A stretch of DNA of 64,000 nt from the NCBI GenBank assembly GCA_907164885.2, contig OU015496.1:183653874-183717873 (forward strand), read 5' to 3'. Source of the DNA: Dolomedes plantarius. Taxonomy: Eukaryota; Arthropoda; Arachnida; Araneae; Dolomedidae. Position numbers and translations under genes: made by a program. The notes beneath the pieces were generated by a model, which made no database searches, was not told the origin of the DNA, and saw nothing but the letters and a program-made list of their open reading frames with translations. Each line of letters starts with the position of its first letter. Positions within the stretch are counted from its first letter, which is position 1. Of the stretch, positions 24,318 to 36,300 are shown one piece after another.

Positions 24318-25866
24318 TTCTCAAAACAATTAGGGGAGCACATGGTTTTAACGAAATTACGCAAATACTTTCATCGATAAGTAACATAAAATAAATCATC
24401 CATAATTTAAAGCCTAGCAGGAAACAGAAGAAGAAAACTTCATATGCAAATCAAAGTTCATGGCGTCAAAAACCTGAAAAAGAACATAAGGGCGGAAATC
24501 GGGATGTTGCAGAAACGTCTGTTTCAATGCCTTAACTGTGAAATTCGATTGCTCAGTTATTCTTTTTGAGAAAAGGTGACTTGAAAATGTCTCAACAACG
24601 TGATTTACCGGAATCCATAGCATGGAGTATTATAGGCAGAATTGAATCCAGGCAAACACAACGTAGTGTCGCGGACGCTGTTGGAGTCGCCAGAAGTGTC
24701 GTTGCAAGGCTGTGGAATTGATTCCAAGAAACAGGGAATGTTAGCCGTTGACCAGGGCAAAGTCGGCCACGTGCCACTACAGCAACTGATGACCGGTATA
24801 TACTGTTAACAGCTCGTCGAAACAGAAGAGACAATGCTACTCAGCTGCAAAGACAGTTGCTCTTGGCGACAGGACGAAGGGTGTCCAGCCAAACAGTACG
24901 TAATAGGCTTCATCAGGGAGGTCTCTATGCACGTAGGCCAATGGTCTGCATTCCGTTGACCTCGCACCACCGTGCGGCCCGAAGAAGATGGGCTGCTGAA
25001 CATCGAGATTGGGAGCAACATGATTGGAGCCAAGTGCTGTTTACAGACAAGTCCCGATTCAGTCTGGAGTGTGACACCCGACGTGTTTTGCTATGGAGTG
25101 AAAGGGGCACTCGAAATAACCCCACATTCGTTCGTGAAAGGTCACAATACAGACGAGCTGGTTTTATGGTATGGGGTGGAATCAGCATAGGTGGACGTAC
25201 GGACCTGCATATCATTCGGAATGGTACTTTGACGGCCCGAAGGTATGCAGACGAGATACTGAGACCTCATGTCATACCTTACGCTGCAGCCATTGGAGAT
25301 TCCTTTGTTTTCCAGTATGATAATGCTAGACCGCATACAGATCGTCTTGTGGAGAACATGCTTGAAGCTGAAACAATACAGCGTATGGAATGGCCAGCGT
25401 GCTCTCCTGACCTGAATCCAATCGAACATGTTTGGGACATGCACGGACGACGCATTGCAGCGAGAACAAGGCCTCCTTTTACTCTCCGAGACTTGGAGAT
25501 TGCACTTCTTGAGGAGTGGAACAGTATTCCCCAAAGTCTTATCGATAACATCATCGCATCCATGGAAAACAGGTGTGCAGCAGTCTTAGCTGTTCGAGGA
25601 GACCACACGGCATATTAAAAATCTTGCATCATTTCTAAACAATACTTTTTTCTATCGTTTACATGTAACAAAATTGTTGCCCTAAATCATCTTTTCATGT
25701 TTTTTCCATATTTTCAAAGAATTAAAGCTTAATTACAAATTTTTTTACGTCTTTTTTCTGTATTGCGCATTGATACTCGTGTACTATCCATTTTATGCCA
25801 ATACGTAGCTGTCTCGCACGGTTTTCTTAACTTCTTTGCTTGCTCCCTTAATTTTATTGAGCAGTG
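24315..25866 (+). mobile_element. Tc1-like element B, 1552 bp
   Basis: Inserted in a TA run (TA at 24313-24314 and 25867-25868). Terminal repeats CACTTCTCAAAACAATTAGG and, reversed on the right, CACTGCTCAATAAAATTAAG. One plus-strand transposase inside. Confidence 0.95.
24587..25618 (+). pseudogene. Tc1-like DD34E transposase, two nonsense codons
   Basis: Reads from ATG at 24587 (MSQQRDLPESIAWSIIGRIE) in one frame to TAA at 25618, 344 codons, full length. HTH regions at residues 10-45 and 90-110, catalytic blocks FTDKSRFSLE (the usual DE followed by S/R appears as DK), FQYDNARPHT and NPIEHVWDM. Only two lesions are visible: in-frame TGA at 24719-24721 and 24749-24751, both where relatives have Arg (CGA). 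Otherwise the frame is open. Confidence 0.95.
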
Positions 25867-26309
25867 TATATATATATATTCAAGAATAGCTCTAAACACA
25901 AAGTTCTAAATTTTAGATGAAGTATTACCGTTCAAGGTGTTCCGGTAGTATACCTATCCAGAGACTGATCAGATTTCTTTATTTGAGAAAAAAGGTAAAA
26001 AAAAAATATATATAAACTCAGTTTTGAAACTTCTTTCGAGCAAAATATTTCTCTATTACCGCGTAATTTGAAATCTTGTGAGATTGTTTGCATTTTCAAT
26101 ATAAAGGAAATGAAAAGACAGATTAGTTAGAGCCCCGTGTAACCATTTGTTTGAAGTTAAGTAAGTTTCGTACAAACTCATTCAAGCATGAAGTTCAAGC
26201 TCAAAAAAATTTAGTTTAAATTAATAAATAAAATAACTTAAAAGTATTTGTTCAAACTTATCATCCAAATTTTATTTATTTAATCTAAAGAGAAGAACAG
26301 TAGACTTAC
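25867..26309. other. Intron sequence, no gene seen
   Basis: AT-rich intron immediately downstream of microexon h; nothing recognised. Confidence 0.5.
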
Positions 26310-26336
26310 ATCAGTTTCTTGAGTCCAATCGCTCTC
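26310..26336 (-). CDS. DEG/ENaC channel, microexon h
   Basis: Putative 27-nt microexon reading ESDWTQETD, phase 0 at both ends, with a CATGCAG acceptor and a GTAAGT donor. 'SDW' sits where relatives have the conserved S.W/SRWP segment. The call rests on splice sites, phase and position; a transcript would settle it. Confidence 0.6.
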
Positions 26337-26559
26337 CTGCATGTGAAAAAAATAAGAATTGAATTATTTTAACTCATTTGTTAATTATTTATATACACTA
26401 TTTAGAAGCTTCAATGATAAAAACTCGGCGCGATACATTCACACATATATTTGATACATAATTTTAAATGGTCTTCTTAATAATATTTCAGTGTTCTTTC
26501 ACTGAAGAAATTTATGTTTAATAGCACTCCTTTTCAAATTTGTTTCCCCTCTTAGCAGC

Positions 26560-26675
<116 letters not shown>

Positions 26676-27007
26676 TTGTCATCCCCACCCATCTATCTAT
26701 ATAAATAAAGCAAATGCTATGTCTGTCGTGTTACAATTCCGCTTGAACCTGGCTTCCATTATGAAATTCGGCCATATTTGAAAATGTCGAAATCGATGGG
26801 TTTTATTTTCATGAAAGTACATAAATGTTACATATTTGGAGAGAGCTTTAAAAACTGATAATTTTTTTGCGTACACTTATTCTGTTACTTTAGTAGTTTT
26901 AGAGATATTTCAAATCTAAATGCATACTCCACTGAACAAAACGTAAACACAGCGTGATTCATGAACAGCGAGATTCTCACTAAAAAATGAATCACTGACA
27001 AGATCTA

Positions 27008-28870
27008 TTTTACCATCATGTTTTGTTTTGTTATTATTGAAGTGTGTATAATGTTTTTCATTGCTTATTACGATTTAAAATAATTTTTTGTATTATTGGT
27101 AACTGAATTAGTTGCATTCTATTCTTTTGGTTCTATTTTTAATATGTAGTGGCTTGGCTGGTAGCACACTAAATAAATATTTTTTGTTATTTAAATTTGT
27201 GTTAAATAATTTTATTTTATAACGCGCATTAATTTTGATTATCGTTTGCTTGCAGAATGGCAACGATTTTCAATAGAACAAGCTGATTGTATTCTTTTTT
27301 GCTGTTCTATCAAATCTTTAAGGTTGTGAAGCAGAATATGTGCTAGTTGTCTGTATGATCATAGTAAGCAACAAATATTTATCTATATTTTATTATTTGT
27401 ATTGCATTAATATTTTTTTAAAACTAACTTTAGCTTATTTATTGTTTTCAGTTTTGATTGAAATAACTTTTTTTATTTCCGTAGTTTACAGAAGTTTTTG
27501 GGTTTGTGGCAGTGCTAAAATATTTAAAATATAGATGCATATTCACAATTTTTTTTTATGCTAAATAAGGGAATAGTTCCGTATCCTGTGCCGCTTGGAG
27601 TTATTTGGTGCGGTTTCTGAGTTTTCCGCGTTTGTGGGAAAACTCAGAATAATGCAACCTACCTAAGCGACGCCATTTTTTCGTCGTCACATAGGCTTAA
27701 GGTATCCGACTACCTTCGGAGCACTTTAAAAAAAAAAAACCATACTTGCGTCAATTTCTGTCTTATTTTGTGAAGGGGTATACCACCAAAACACGAAAAT
27801 GATGAAAAGATAGACCATGACTTTTAAGAAAATTTATGAATTTGGGTTGAAATTTAGCAAATTTTTACAAAAACGGTTCTAGCTCTTAAAAAAAAAATGC
27901 ATATAACATTAATTTGACATATAAACATAACTACGTCCTGAGTGTAATGAACTAAAAGCTAATCGATATCGTGAAATCTAAAAAAATTAAAGAACATTAT
28001 ATGCAATAACATGTAAAATTTTAGTAATTTTTCATGAGATTTTCTAAAAATGCAGCTAAAAATCAACAAATAAAATACCCATAACCAAATTTGTAGTTCA
28101 TTACATTCTAAATAGTAAGGAAAACACACAGGACAAATTTCATAGACATAATCACAATATTTGTTTACATTTTTGATGAAAAATGAGTTGTTCAGAAAAC
28201 ATAATTAAACTTTTGAACTTGTATTGAAATTTATAGCTGCTGCTGACTTTTAAATAGCACTCATTTCATTTGTAATGATCGTACAGAAAAAATACAAGCA
28301 GATTTATAAATTGAAATTTACAATCTTTAAGAAAAAGGATTAAAAACACTTTCAGAATGTTCGTCAGATTCGACGTTTTAAAGGTAGTCGGATACCTTAA
28401 AACAAGACAAATGAAATTTTATTACTTACCAGAAAGCCACGTTTTGAAGAAACAATTATGGAAGGGACTTTCGGTAGTCTCAATTGCATCTGCCATTTTT
28501 TTTAAAGGATATCCCCCCAAATATGCAATACATAAAATTTCTTTGTTTTAAAATTTAACTTCTTACTTCTGTTTTAACTTTCCTTTCTATTTTACCATCA
28601 ATTTTGTTTTGCTATTATTGAAGTGTGCATTATGTTTTTCATTGCTTACTACGATTTACAATAATTTTTTTGTATTATTGGTAACTGAATTAGTTGAATT
28701 CTGTTCTTTTGGTTCTATTTTTAATATTTATCTATACTTTATTATTTGTATTGCTTTAATATTTATTTTTTAAGCTTATTTTTAAACTAATTTTAGCTTA
28801 TTTATTGTTTTCAGTTTTGATTGTAATAACTTTTTTTTTCAGTAGTGTATAGCAGTCTTTGGGAATGTTG
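27008..28870. repeat. Direct repeat pair inside the probable Helitron
   Basis: Sequence from 27008 (TTTTACCATCATGTTTTG) to about 27512 recurs from 28590 (TTTTACCATCAATTTTG) to about 28870, sharing GGTAACTGAATTAGTTG and GCTTATTTATTGTTTTCAG. The second copy lacks about 220 bases of the first. The spacer holds the TTAA element. Confidence 0.85.
27701..28396. mobile_element. TTAA MITE, 696 bp
   Basis: TTAA at 27697-27700 and 28397-28400. Inverted ends GGTATCCGACTACCTT and AAGGTAGTCGGATACC are perfect complements. No coding capacity. TTAA suggests mobilisation by a piggyBac-like transposase. Confidence 0.9.
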
Positions 28871-29401
28871 CAGATTTTGGGTAATTTAAATGTAAATTTT
28901 TTGGGGGGTTTTAGTAAATTACATTTTGTTCTTATCGTTATGGACTGTGAAGAAAATCCCATCGCAAAAAGCGCCGTTTAGCCAAAGAAAGAAAACAAAA
29001 ATCGAGAGCCGAACAGAGGGAAAAAGAAACTAACCATTCAGAAACCATACATTCAAGTCAAACGGCTTCTACATCGACAGCCGCTGGACATTAAGCATAC
29101 CGACGTGATAGGCGACGCGAAGCAGACATTTTGCTCGAGTCTCAAGAGGTTAATGCTGTTCCGTTAGAATTCAATTCCAGACTGGCACATGAAAATTATC
29201 TTTTTGCAATGCAGGTATGCTCATATCATACCAGGTGGTGGTGGGTGTTAATACGAATAACAAATTTTTCTTTTTGTGGGGTGGGGGGAGACTGCAAATT
29301 AATAGTGCCTCTTATGAAAATTCTGCCTCTCACTCAATCAATTCAAAGCCGCCTGCCTGGAGGACGGATGGCCTGAGCGTAGCTGGCCGAAGCCCTGCTA
29401 G

Positions 29402-29710
29402 TTTCTAATAAAGTTGCAGATTTAGTTAGTTGCAGATCTAGTCAACGATTTTACGACACCCGACAACTACCTAGAGTATCGAGAGTCAAAGTCGACAAAA
29501 GCGCTTTTGAATTTTTTTGTTGCGATCCTGTGTTTCACCGGTACTTAGGATTTGTTAGAATATTCAAGAATCTACCCGCACCTCCGAGCGATGGCCTTGG
29601 GGCCCTATCCTAGGATAGACCGCTGAAGCTGGAGCGTGGTGGGGGGAGAGTGAACAATCCGAACACGTTGACGATCGAACTGCGCATACCTACTAGGTTT
29701 TGACTTTTGC

Positions 29711-29714
<4 letters not shown>
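29402..29714. other. No gene seen
   Basis: Moderately GC-rich stretch without a recognisable family pattern. Confidence 0.45.

Positions 29715-29771
<57 letters not shown>
29715..29771. repeat. (TA)n microsatellite
   Basis: TA run that served as the insertion site of Tc1-like element C. Confidence 0.97.
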
Positions 29772-29774
<3 letters not shown>

Positions 29775-29777
<3 letters not shown>

Positions 29778-31228
29778 TCATGGACAAAAAAAATAGCGCA
29801 CCAAGAAATAATTGCGGGACAGTAACGAAACTTGCAATGAAGGTATATGTCGGGGAGATATGCAAATGATTAGAAATGCAGCGTGATTGCGCATTACGTA
29901 TAGCCGGTAGAGGGCGTTGAACATCGTACTCTGATAAAACAGGTAATAAAACTCTGATAAGGAGTATAAAACAGGTAACCAAAGCTTGTTTGAGTGTGCT
30001 GAATCATTTACAAAGGAAGAGCTGAGATAGACATGCCATTACGCCGTGTTCGAAGACAATATAAGCAGTTGTCGCAGTTTGAGAGGGGGAGAATCGTCGG
30101 GATGATGGAAGCTGGGTGGTCAGCTAGGCGAGTAGCTCGTCAATTAGGCCGCTCTGATTGTGTTGTGAGGAGGTGTTGGGACCAGTGGACCCGAGAGATG
30201 TCATGTACACGAAGACCAGGCTCAGGACGCCCTCGACAGACTTTCTTACGATGTGGCGGTCGTCGAGAAGACCGCCACATCGTAAGAAATGCACGCGTAC
30301 AGCCAACTGCTTCATCGGCCGCCACCTAGGCACAGGTAGCACCTTCACTAGGGGCCTCTGTGTCTTCTCGAACCATACGAAGGCGCCTGGCTGAAGGACA
30401 GTTGGTATCGCGGTGCCCATTACGTGTGCTGCCCTTGACGCCCACCCATCGACGCCTCCGTTTGGAGTTTTGCCGCGCACGAGGAAAGTGGACTGCAGCG
30501 GAATGGAACCAGGTCGTCTTTAGCGACGAATCCATATTCAATCTCGGCAGTGATGACAATCGTGTTCGTGTGTGGAGAGCCCGTGGTGAACGCTTCAATC
30601 CGGCCTTTGCTGTACAGCGACACATCGCTCCCACAGCTGGTGTGATGGTATGGGGTGCCATTGCCTACAATACACGGTCACCCCGAGTATTGTTCCGTGG
30701 CACAATGACAGCCCAGCGGTATGTTCATGAAATCCTGCAACCACATGTGTTGCCACTCATGCAACGGCTCCCAGGAGCCATTTTTCAACAAGACAATGCT
30801 CGGCCTCATACGGCAAGGGTGTCACAAGACTGTCTCCGCACTGTTACTACACTTCCTTGGCCTGCCCGATCCCCAGATTTGTCTTCAATCGAGCATATCT
30901 GGGATCATTTGGGACGACGAGTTGGGCATCCCACGAGTTTGAACGAACTAGAGGCAAGGTTACAGCAAATATGGAACGAAATGTCTCAAGACATCATACA
31001 GAACTTGTATGACTCAATGCCCGATCGTATCGCATCGTGCATTCGCACTAGAGGGAGTCCAACGGACTATTAACTCCTCCGTTCTTTTGCCTTTTTCTCT
31101 GAAATAAATTATCCTTTTTCTTTGATTTTCTTATCATTTACTTATATCAAAGTAGTCATTACGTATGTAAAATTTCGTTTCATTTTGACGACTCCTTCTT
31201 GATGCGCTAATTTTTTTGTCCATGAGTG
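29775..31228 (+). mobile_element. Tc1-like element C, 1454 bp (same family as A)
   Basis: TA on both sides inside a TA microsatellite. Termini CACTCATGGACAAAAAAAAT and (right, reversed) CACTCATGGACAAAAAAATT. Closely similar to element A throughout but in the opposite orientation. Confidence 0.95.
30033..31073 (+). pseudogene. Tc1-like DD34E transposase, hairpin insertion and stop
   Basis: Same protein as in element A (MPLRRVRRQYKQLSQFERGR start; FSDESIFNLG, FQQDNARPHT and SSIEHIWDHLG catalytic blocks). It is in one frame from 30033 to 31073 except for a single in-frame TAG at about 30327-30329. Near 30238-30287 an extra segment makes a perfect 20-bp inverted repeat and adds five codons without shifting the frame. 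Arg at FSDESR is Ile here. Broken, but by very few changes. Confidence 0.94.
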
Positions 31229-31238
31229 TATATATATA

Positions 31239-32023
31239 CCAGGTGCGTCATTAATTCATGCAATGTTAAAAAATTCATAATAAAATAAATAATGCTCGGA
31301 AAATTATTTTGTTTGCGCGAATAGGATCAGAGGGACATTGGATTTTTTTCCATGTCAAGAAAAAAAGTTTCCAAATGTACCCGAAAGAGGGCTCTTTTGC
31401 GTGACCACGTTAAGCCTGCATTGCAGGAAAGACATGCGTTACCTGTTGTCACCTTGAAGCACGATGGTGCCCCGCCCCATATTTCACGTGATATCAAGAC
31501 GTTCCTGTTGTAATCTTTCCCTGAATACCGAGTTTGATAATTCGCGGTTGTAAGGTTCAGTGGCCCTCACGATGACCAGACTTGACCCCGGAAAATTTTT
31601 AGTTAGGGGATACTTAAAGTCTCATGTGTACCAGGGCTCCCCAACCACTTTGGTGGAACTGAAAAATGTCATTCGACGGACAGTCGCTGCCATCAGTACT
31701 ACAATCCGATGTAATGGGCTTAGTGACGCGCCTAACTTGCCTTATGCTGGTAATAATATTGAACATCTGTTACTTTAAAATAAATTCACAGTTTCATGTA
31801 TTGTGATCTGTTTGATTTTCTGTTTGAGTTTGCCTGATTTGCATAAAACGTCTCAGTATGACGTGTGAGCACACTCTTTCGGTTACTTTTGGAAACATTT
31901 TTTTTTTACGTGGTAAAAATCCAATGTCCCTCTGATCTTATTGGCGCAAAAAGAAAAATTTTCCGAGAATTACTTCTTTTATTGCGAATTTTTGAACTTT
32001 GCACGAATTTATGACACACCCGG
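31239..32023 (+). mobile_element. Mariner-like element, internally deleted, 785 bp
   Basis: TA on both sides. Terminal inverted repeats run over about 110 bases: left CCAGGTGCGTCATTAATTC, right reversed CCGGGTGTGTCATAAATTC, both continuing to AGAGGGACATTGGATTTTT. A transposase tail remains at about 31380-31778: GAPPHISRDIKTFL, then LVRGYLKSHVYQGSPTTLVE. The N-terminal half is missing and stops are present. Confidence 0.9.
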
Positions 32024-32031
32024 TATATATA

Positions 32032-33281
32032 CACTACCCTAAAATAATGGACCGGACAGCAAGATGTGATGGTAAGGGAAAGAATACAGGCTTTAATAGG
32101 TGGATAGTTCCCCACGTGCTGCAATTACACTAGCAAGCTTTCTGGGCATACTTTCAACAAGGTTTTGATACACAGCTATGGGTATTTGTGTCCATTCCTG
32201 CTGCAAGAATGCCGCCAGCTCAGCTGCAGATTTCAGACGTGGTCCCTGGTCCGTCAGCGTCGTTCTAACTCGTCCCACAAATGTTCTGTGGGTTTTAGGT
32301 CGGGACTCTGAGCAGGCCAGGGAAGACGTTTTACATCCGTATCTTGATAGCACTACTTGACAGAGGCTGCAACATGACATGGAGCGTGGTCATCCTGGAA
32401 GTAACATTCGTCCCATTCCATAAAATTGACAGAGCGTAAGAGGAACTTGATTGACCAAAATGTTCATGTAGGCGTCGGCGTTGAATTTACTAGGAACAAC
32501 ATGCAAAGGTCCCAGGCCATACAATGAAAAAAGGCCCAAACAGGTACACCACTACCCTCGAACTTGAGTGTTGGAACAATGCACTCGGGTAACAGACGTT
32601 CGCCTGGCATTTGCGAAACCCAAGCACTCCCATCCGAGTGGAAGAGCGTGTGGCGTGACTCGTCGCTCCATAAAACAGTTTTCCATTGGTCCACAGTCCA
32701 GTTGATACTTTGCAAACACCAAGGGAGTCTACCGGCTTTGTTAGATGGGGTGATGTTTGGTTTGTGGGCGGCAACACATCTGTGGATATTGAGGGCGTGC
32801 AGTTCTTTCCGCAAAGTATTGGGATGTACCGTCACCCCTGCTGCCTGTTGAAACCCACTGTTGATGATTTGGAGTGGTTTCTTACAGTTCTTACGAACCT
32901 CATGCTTCAGAACACGCCGATCCTGTTCGGTCAGTTTACGGGTATGACAAACGTGTGCAGTTTGTGTCCCAACTCCCGTAGTCATCCACTTATTCACGAC
33001 ATCACCAACAGTTGACAGTGGCTGCGATAATTCTATCGCAATTGCGCGAATAGACTTGCCACTAATGTGACAATCAACTATAACACCTCTTTCAAAGTCA
33101 CCAGCTTTCTTTCGTTTCGATATATTGTAAAAATTTCACACAGAACTAACGATGTTACCACTTCGCGTATCGTATTTAACCTTAACAGGTCACGTACGAG
33201 CAGTGGATTTGCATAAAATTCGACATGCAGTCGGATTTTATGCAAATCTGCTGGCGTCCGGTCCATTATTGTAGGGTAGTG
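32032..33281 (-). mobile_element. Tc1-like element D, 1250 bp
   Basis: TA on both sides; termini CACTACCCTAAAATAATGG and (right, reversed) CACTACCCTACAATAATGG, continuing ACCGGAC. One minus-strand transposase. Only eight bases separate it from the mariner to its left. Confidence 0.94.
32093..33120 (-). pseudogene. Tc1-like transposase, start lost and frameshifted
   Basis: Frame begins with an ATA codon where relatives have ATG (I-SKRKKAGDFERGVIVD), followed by the HTH region and KLTEQDRRVLKHEVRKN. Then come VTVHPNTLRKELHALNIH and the first catalytic block LWSDESRHTLF. After about 32464 the protein continues in other frames, and the C-terminal part reads SAAELAAFLQQEWTQIP then YQNLVESMPRKLASVI to the end at 32093. 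The second catalytic Asp region is damaged. Confidence 0.88.
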
Positions 33282-33338
33282 TATACCAAACATTGTTAGG
33301 GACTTAGTCAAAAACTATAAATACGCAACTTAAAAAAA

Positions 33339-36300
33339 ATGGAGGAGGAGAAAAATGATTACAACAACTCTTTTGTAAACAACGAGGAAATGGTGGAGGA
33401 GTGTCAAAACATGGTAATTAAAAAGTTGCAAGGTTTAAGCGGGTCAAACAGAGATAGTATTATTGATGACATGAACAGCACCGTAAAATGCCTTCAAGAA
33501 ACAGCAGGGCCATACGCATTTCCTAAGAGTCTTGTTAAGAGGACTAGAGGGGAAGACAAGGGGCACATACGCCGAGACTTTTAAGAAGAGGGATCGTACT
33601 AGGTCGATCGAGAAAACGACAGGATCACGATAAATTTGTACTATCTATGTATTTACACAAGGAAGGAACAGACATCAGAGAAAAGCATAGATGAGATGCA
33701 GAGAAGTATAGACTGTGGGGACGATCTTTTGTAGATAGGGTAATTAAAATTAATTTTAGCTAGAATTAACTAAATTTAATAATTGAAGTTAAGAATAAAT
33801 CATAACAGTTATTTATTCAATTTAGTTTAAATTCTATCATAGCAATAAATATTATCATAGCCTCAGTGGTTAGTACAATTAAAGACATGCATTGCGTTTG
33901 GCATTAACCCCAAAAATAATTATTAAAGCTGGTTCGACTTACAGTTGCATCACTGTGGTGGTTATGAGCCTTGAAGAAAAATGCAATTAAATCAAATAAA
34001 ATTACTTTCCTATTATTGGAGCACACCTAAAAATTAAATAACTTCTCCTAAAAGAGAAACTTAAAGAAATCAATTGTGCTGAATTAAAAATTTAAAACTC
34101 TAGACTGGCAAAAAACGAACATGACGACAAATAAAGTTTAAACGTATCAATTTATTTTAACATTAGATGATTCACACTTACATCACTTAATAAATTTATA
34201 ACAATCATCTTTATAAACTCGATTTTTTCTCCAAATTATTCCGACAAACAAAATTCTATTTATTAAAATACAATTCTGGTTAAAACAAATCTAATCTCAA
34301 TACAACGCAAATAATTAAATAAAAAAATCAATGAAGAAAGTGAAGTGGCTGGTGAATGAAAACTTTGCTACTCTATTTGTAATTGCTAATATTAATAAAA
34401 AACTAAAATAAAATTAAACTTAAGGACCCTGCTGTAGTGTTTAAAAAAAAAAAGAAAAATTAAAGGTAGGAATTAAAGAACAGAAAAAGAAAGGAAAAGA
34501 GAGATTTCACCCATGGCAAACTCAGGGTTCTCCGGGATTAGGCAACTGGATTCATCCCGAGGGCGGGAGCCGGACGGCCCCAAGATTGGGTCTTACACCC
34601 CTCGCTCCAGTCCAGAATATCTTTCAAACTCTCCCGCGCTTCCCGAGTCATCGCTCCTGTCCTTGTTGTCATGCGCAGAGCGCCGTATGGTATGAGTCCG
34701 ATGGGGCGCCATCAATTTGGGGCATAAACTTCGAGGAAAAAGTTTGCAGGCCACAAATTCTACCTTCTGGATCTGTAGTCCAATTTCATTTTTTCTTTTG
34801 ATTTCGTTCTGACGCTCTATTAAAATTACTCCGCGACACCACCATCCGCAAAATGATGTATTCTTGCGCACATTCCAATGTCCTTCTATTCTGATCTTTT
34901 CTTCTCCCTGGCTCGGGGGCTTGGTTATGCACCACGAAGAAATGGCGAAGACCGGGTATATCAAATTACTAAGGGCAGCGGCCAGCAAAAGGTAGCGATA
35001 AGATCTTGTTACTAAGCGCAGATTCAGTTTTTTGGAAAGAAAGAAAAACAAGGAATATATAAAAAAACTTTACTATTTATCTAAATTTCTTCAAACTTTG
35101 AAGTAAAATTCACCAGCCAACAAAGAATAACTTCACCCCAGCCACGTACAAGGTTTATAAACGAGATTTAATTATCAAATATTTTTATAATAAGATATAA
35201 CATGTGATGATCTCCTTCAACTTAATTCTTTATAATGTCAAAACATTGGGAGAAACTTGCGCACGCTTCTCCAAATGCGATGACATTAATCAAATAAATG
35301 AATATTTGATCACCACAAGTTCAAACTACCAAGTATATTTAGCAGAGGCTTAATAAATTAATTGAAAACAAAGCACAACCGTTACTAAAATTTAATTGTT
35401 TACTATTATATTAATGATTCGAAGTTTCTGTAATTTATCAACACCACATAGACCTCAGTAGAATGAAAGTGGGTGTTACGATGTAAAGAAGGATTAGTAG
35501 GGGTGGCATAATCTTAGGAGTAGATAAGGAGGGGGGCTTAGAAAAGGTGATGAAGGAGATAACATTAAGAGAAGAGTTAAACAAGGGTTATAAAGTAGAG
35601 TTACCAAGGAAAAGGGAGCCATAAATATAATTGTATGCAGTGTAAGTAATGAATACGAGAAATGTGAAATAGTAAAGAAGTTAAGTGATCAAAACGCAGA
35701 ATTGAAAGAAACACAAATCAAAGTCGTCACAAAATACAAACTAATAGAGGGACGAATTGGGTTTTTAACATAAGTGAATATGCTACAAATGTTGGAAGTT
35801 CGTCCATCCGGCAAGATATTGCTGATCGAGTAATTTCGAGTCGTTGCAGATCGAGAAAGTTCCCCATTGCATTAAGGCAACATATCAAAACATGCAAAAC
35901 TTGTCTACTAACTAAAGGTTTAGAAGAGTGTGTAGAAGAATTAAGTGAGGATCTCGAGCGCCTCTGTCACGGACATAGGAAGAATAGGGTAAAACAAACT
36001 GGAAACGCTTATTGGTGGAACCCCAAGTTAAACACCATCAGAAGTGAAGTCAGGGCATCGAGAAGACGCTTCCAAGCAGGAAGAGAAGCTAATTTGAGAG
36101 TACAATACGAAATCATATTCAAGAAGGAGAGAGCGAATTATAGGAAAGAAATACTATTAGCTAAAAGATCAAAGTTCAAGGAGTTTTTAGAGAAAGTAAC
36201 AGTTAAGGACATCTTTGGGGGAGTCTACACTATCATTAACCTTACTATTAAAGGGAAAAGTAACAAAAGAGTAATTGTAGAGGTACTAAAAGACCTACAA

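Larger units (their letters stand above)
26692..29401 (+). mobile_element. Probable Helitron, ~2.7 kb, non-autonomous or decayed
   Basis: Starts after an A with TCTATCTATATAAATAAAG (or four bases later) and ends CCGAAGCCCTGCTAG followed by T, fitting Helitron A/T insertion, a 5' TC and a 3' CTAG. A basic segment (KERKQKSRAEQREKE, about 28985-29025) followed by EFNSRLAHENYLFAMQ and a GTATGC donor could be a Helitron N-terminal exon. Rep and helicase domains are absent. The hairpin before CTAG is weak, so the call is tentative. A TTAA element and an internal direct repeat lie inside. Confidence 0.45.

Noticed and set aside
34593..35051. 152-codon minus-strand frame
   Set aside because: It crosses the PBS-like site and has no family pattern; most likely a non-coding leader read by chance.
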